Of a stretch of DNA of 64,000 bases, positions 63,227 through 64,000 are shown piece after piece. Positions within the stretch are counted from its first letter, which is position 1, and each line of letters opens with the position of its first letter. The translations under genes were made by a program, and so were the position numbers. Below the pieces are notes generated by a model. It saw only the letters and a program-made list of their open reading frames with translations. It was not told where the DNA came from and did not search any database. The stretch comes from Anniella stebbinsi (lineage: Eukaryota; Chordata; Lepidosauria; Squamata; Anniellidae): the NCBI GenBank assembly GCA_029215795.1, contig JARDYH010000013.1, positions 434,001 to 498,000 on the forward strand. The letters run 5' to 3'.

Positions 63227-64000
63227 CTTCCCCTAGACTACCCCTTCTTCCCCTAGACTTCCCCTTTTTCCCCTAGACTTCCCCTTCCCTCTATACTTCC
63301 TCTTCTTCCCCTAGATTTCCCCTTCTTCCCCTAGACTTCCCCTTCTTCCCCTAGACTTCCCGTAGACTTCCCCTTCCCTCTATACCTTCCCTTCTTCCCC
63401 TTCTTCCCCTAGACTTCCCCTTCTACCCCTAGACTTCCCCTGGACTTCCCCTTCCCTCTATACTTCCCCTTCTTCCCCTAGACTTTCTCTTCCCTCTATA
63501 CTTCCCCTTCTTCCCCTAGACTTCCCCTTCTTCCCCTAGACTTCCCCTTCCCTCTATACTTCCCCTTCTTCCCCTAGACTTCCCCTAGACTTCCCTTCCC
63601 TCTATACTTCCCCTTCTTCCCCTAGACTTCCCCTAGACTTCCCCTTCCCTCTCTACTTCCCCTTCTTCCCCTAGACTTCCCCTTCTTCCCCTAGACTTCC
63701 CCTTCTTCCCCTAGACTTCCCCTTCTTCCCCTAGACTTCCCCTTCCCTCTATACTTCCCCTTCTTCCATTAGACTTCCCCTTCCCTCTATACTTCCCCTG
63801 CTTCCCCTAGACTTCCCCTAGACTTCCCCTTCTTCCCCTAGACTTCCCCTAGACTTCCCCTTCCCTCTATACTTCCCCTTCTTCCCCTAGACTTCCCCTT
63901 CCCTCTATACTTCCCCTTCTTCCCCTAAACTTCCCCTTCTTCCCCTAGACTTCCTCTTCTTCCCCTAGACTTCCCCTTCCCTCTATACTTCCCCTTCTTC

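Larger units (their letters stand above)
1..64000 (+). repeat. Hierarchical pyrimidine-rich satellite array filling the whole window
   Basis: Every line of the window is composed of short CT-rich monomers ending in taga or tata. Three forms dominate: 11-bp A, 20-bp B and 18-bp C. All copies run in the same direction; I saw no inverted segment, no transposon insertion and no unique sequence. Composition per monomer is 5C/3T/2A/1G for A, 10C/7T/2A/1G for B and 9C/7T/2A/0G for C, so the two strands are extremely asymmetric. Rare variants recur at fixed spacings of 984, 942, 5,217, 7,704, 7,858, 8,646 and 16,804 bp, showing nested higher-order repeats rather than simple low-complexity sequence. 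Such arrays are typical of eukaryotic heterochromatin. The family and species are not recognised. Both ends continue beyond the window. Confidence 0.99.
55008..64000 (+). repeat. Right outer higher-order repeat Y3 (continues past window)
   Basis: Y3 follows Y2 at +7,858 bp, then the spacing changes because Y3 lacks the 196-bp insertion and has the 984-bp subunit (cacgt at 61,975 and 62,959). The 54,314 to 62,959 distance of 8,645 equals 7,858 - 196 + 984 minus one base lost near 59,031. After the 62,959 subunit the sequence runs on into ctctctacttcc near 63,651, as it does after 38,531, rather than into another cacgt subunit. So no further junction of the 47,150 type occurs here. Confidence 0.75.

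Noticed and set aside
1..64000. Open reading frames encoding a repetitive protein
   Set aside because: tag occurs in nearly every A and B monomer on both strands (ctag is self-complementary), and monomer lengths of 11, 18 and 20 rotate the frame, so all frames close quickly. ATG is almost absent on the plus strand (catgg at four sites, ctatgc at two). No coding signal is visible.
1..64000. CRISPR array
   Set aside because: There are direct repeats, but no unique spacers of constant length; the sequence between repeats is the same repeat family.
1..64000. Telomeric repeat (CCCTAA-like or ccccta)
   Set aside because: ccccta-ga looks superficially like CCCTAA, but the unit is 11-20 bp, always followed by ga or ta and a cttcccc core, and no run of a 5-8 bp telomere unit exists.
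1..64000. CENP-B box
   Set aside because: The required TTCG...CGGG elements are absent; ttcg was seen only in the 51.86-kb insert without the rest of the motif. Absence of the box neither proves nor excludes centromere function.
1..64000. Pure assembly artefact or simulated low-complexity sequence
   Set aside because: Copy-specific variants occur in consistent order and spacing over tens of kilobases, with HOR length changes equal to whole subunits. That is the signature of a real evolving satellite. Only the 35.8-37.5 kb patch looks suspicious.

Overview
The whole 64 kb window is one uninterrupted, single-orientation satellite DNA array. It contains no recognisable protein-coding gene, RNA gene, transposon or unique flanking sequence, and both window ends lie inside the array. 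The plus strand is extremely pyrimidine-rich (by monomer composition roughly half C, a third T, 10-12% A and only 3-4% G). Such an array points to a eukaryotic heterochromatic region (centromeric, pericentromeric, subtelomeric or sex-chromosome-like). I cannot name the species or the satellite family from memory.

Nearly everything is built from three related monomers: A (11 bp, cttcccctaga), B (20 bp, cttccccttcttcccctaga) and C (18 bp, cttccccttccctctata). They follow a simple syntax: C is followed by a B-type unit almost everywhere, and A and B combine in varying order. Sparse point variants make local 'words' identifiable, and their fixed spacing reveals a multi-layer higher-order repeat (HOR) structure. 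All offsets below were obtained by counting between such landmark variants, not from a computed alignment.

Layout. (1) 1-8,670: left outer block, a copy of an ~7.7-8.6 kb HOR with local 984-bp and 942-bp tandem duplications. The start of the window recurs 7,704 bp downstream. (2) 8,671-37,345: central block, marked by private variants such as cttgcctctata. It is built by large recent duplications: a ~11-kb segment repeated at an offset of 16,804 bp, and a 5,217-bp tandem duplication (16,571-21,787 / 21,788-27,004). (3) About 35,805-37,460: a patch dense in one-base losses from C runs, containing a ~290-bp tandem duplication, at the right edge of the central block. (4) 37,346-64,000: right outer block, with three successive HOR copies whose junctions lie near 47,150 and 55,008 (periods 8,646 and 7,858 bp). 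Their length difference is fully explained by one missing 984-bp subunit and one 196-bp insertion. The left and right outer blocks align at a constant offset of 37,353 bp over at least 1.4 kb, so the central block looks like a younger expansion nested inside an older HOR family.

Functionally, the minus strand carries a GGGG or GGG run every 5-10 bases, giving very dense G-quadruplex (and complementary i-motif) potential. Every B monomer carries a perfect 15-nt homopyrimidine mirror repeat. The duplication junctions that could be examined preserve monomer register, as expected from unequal crossing-over or homologous recombination.
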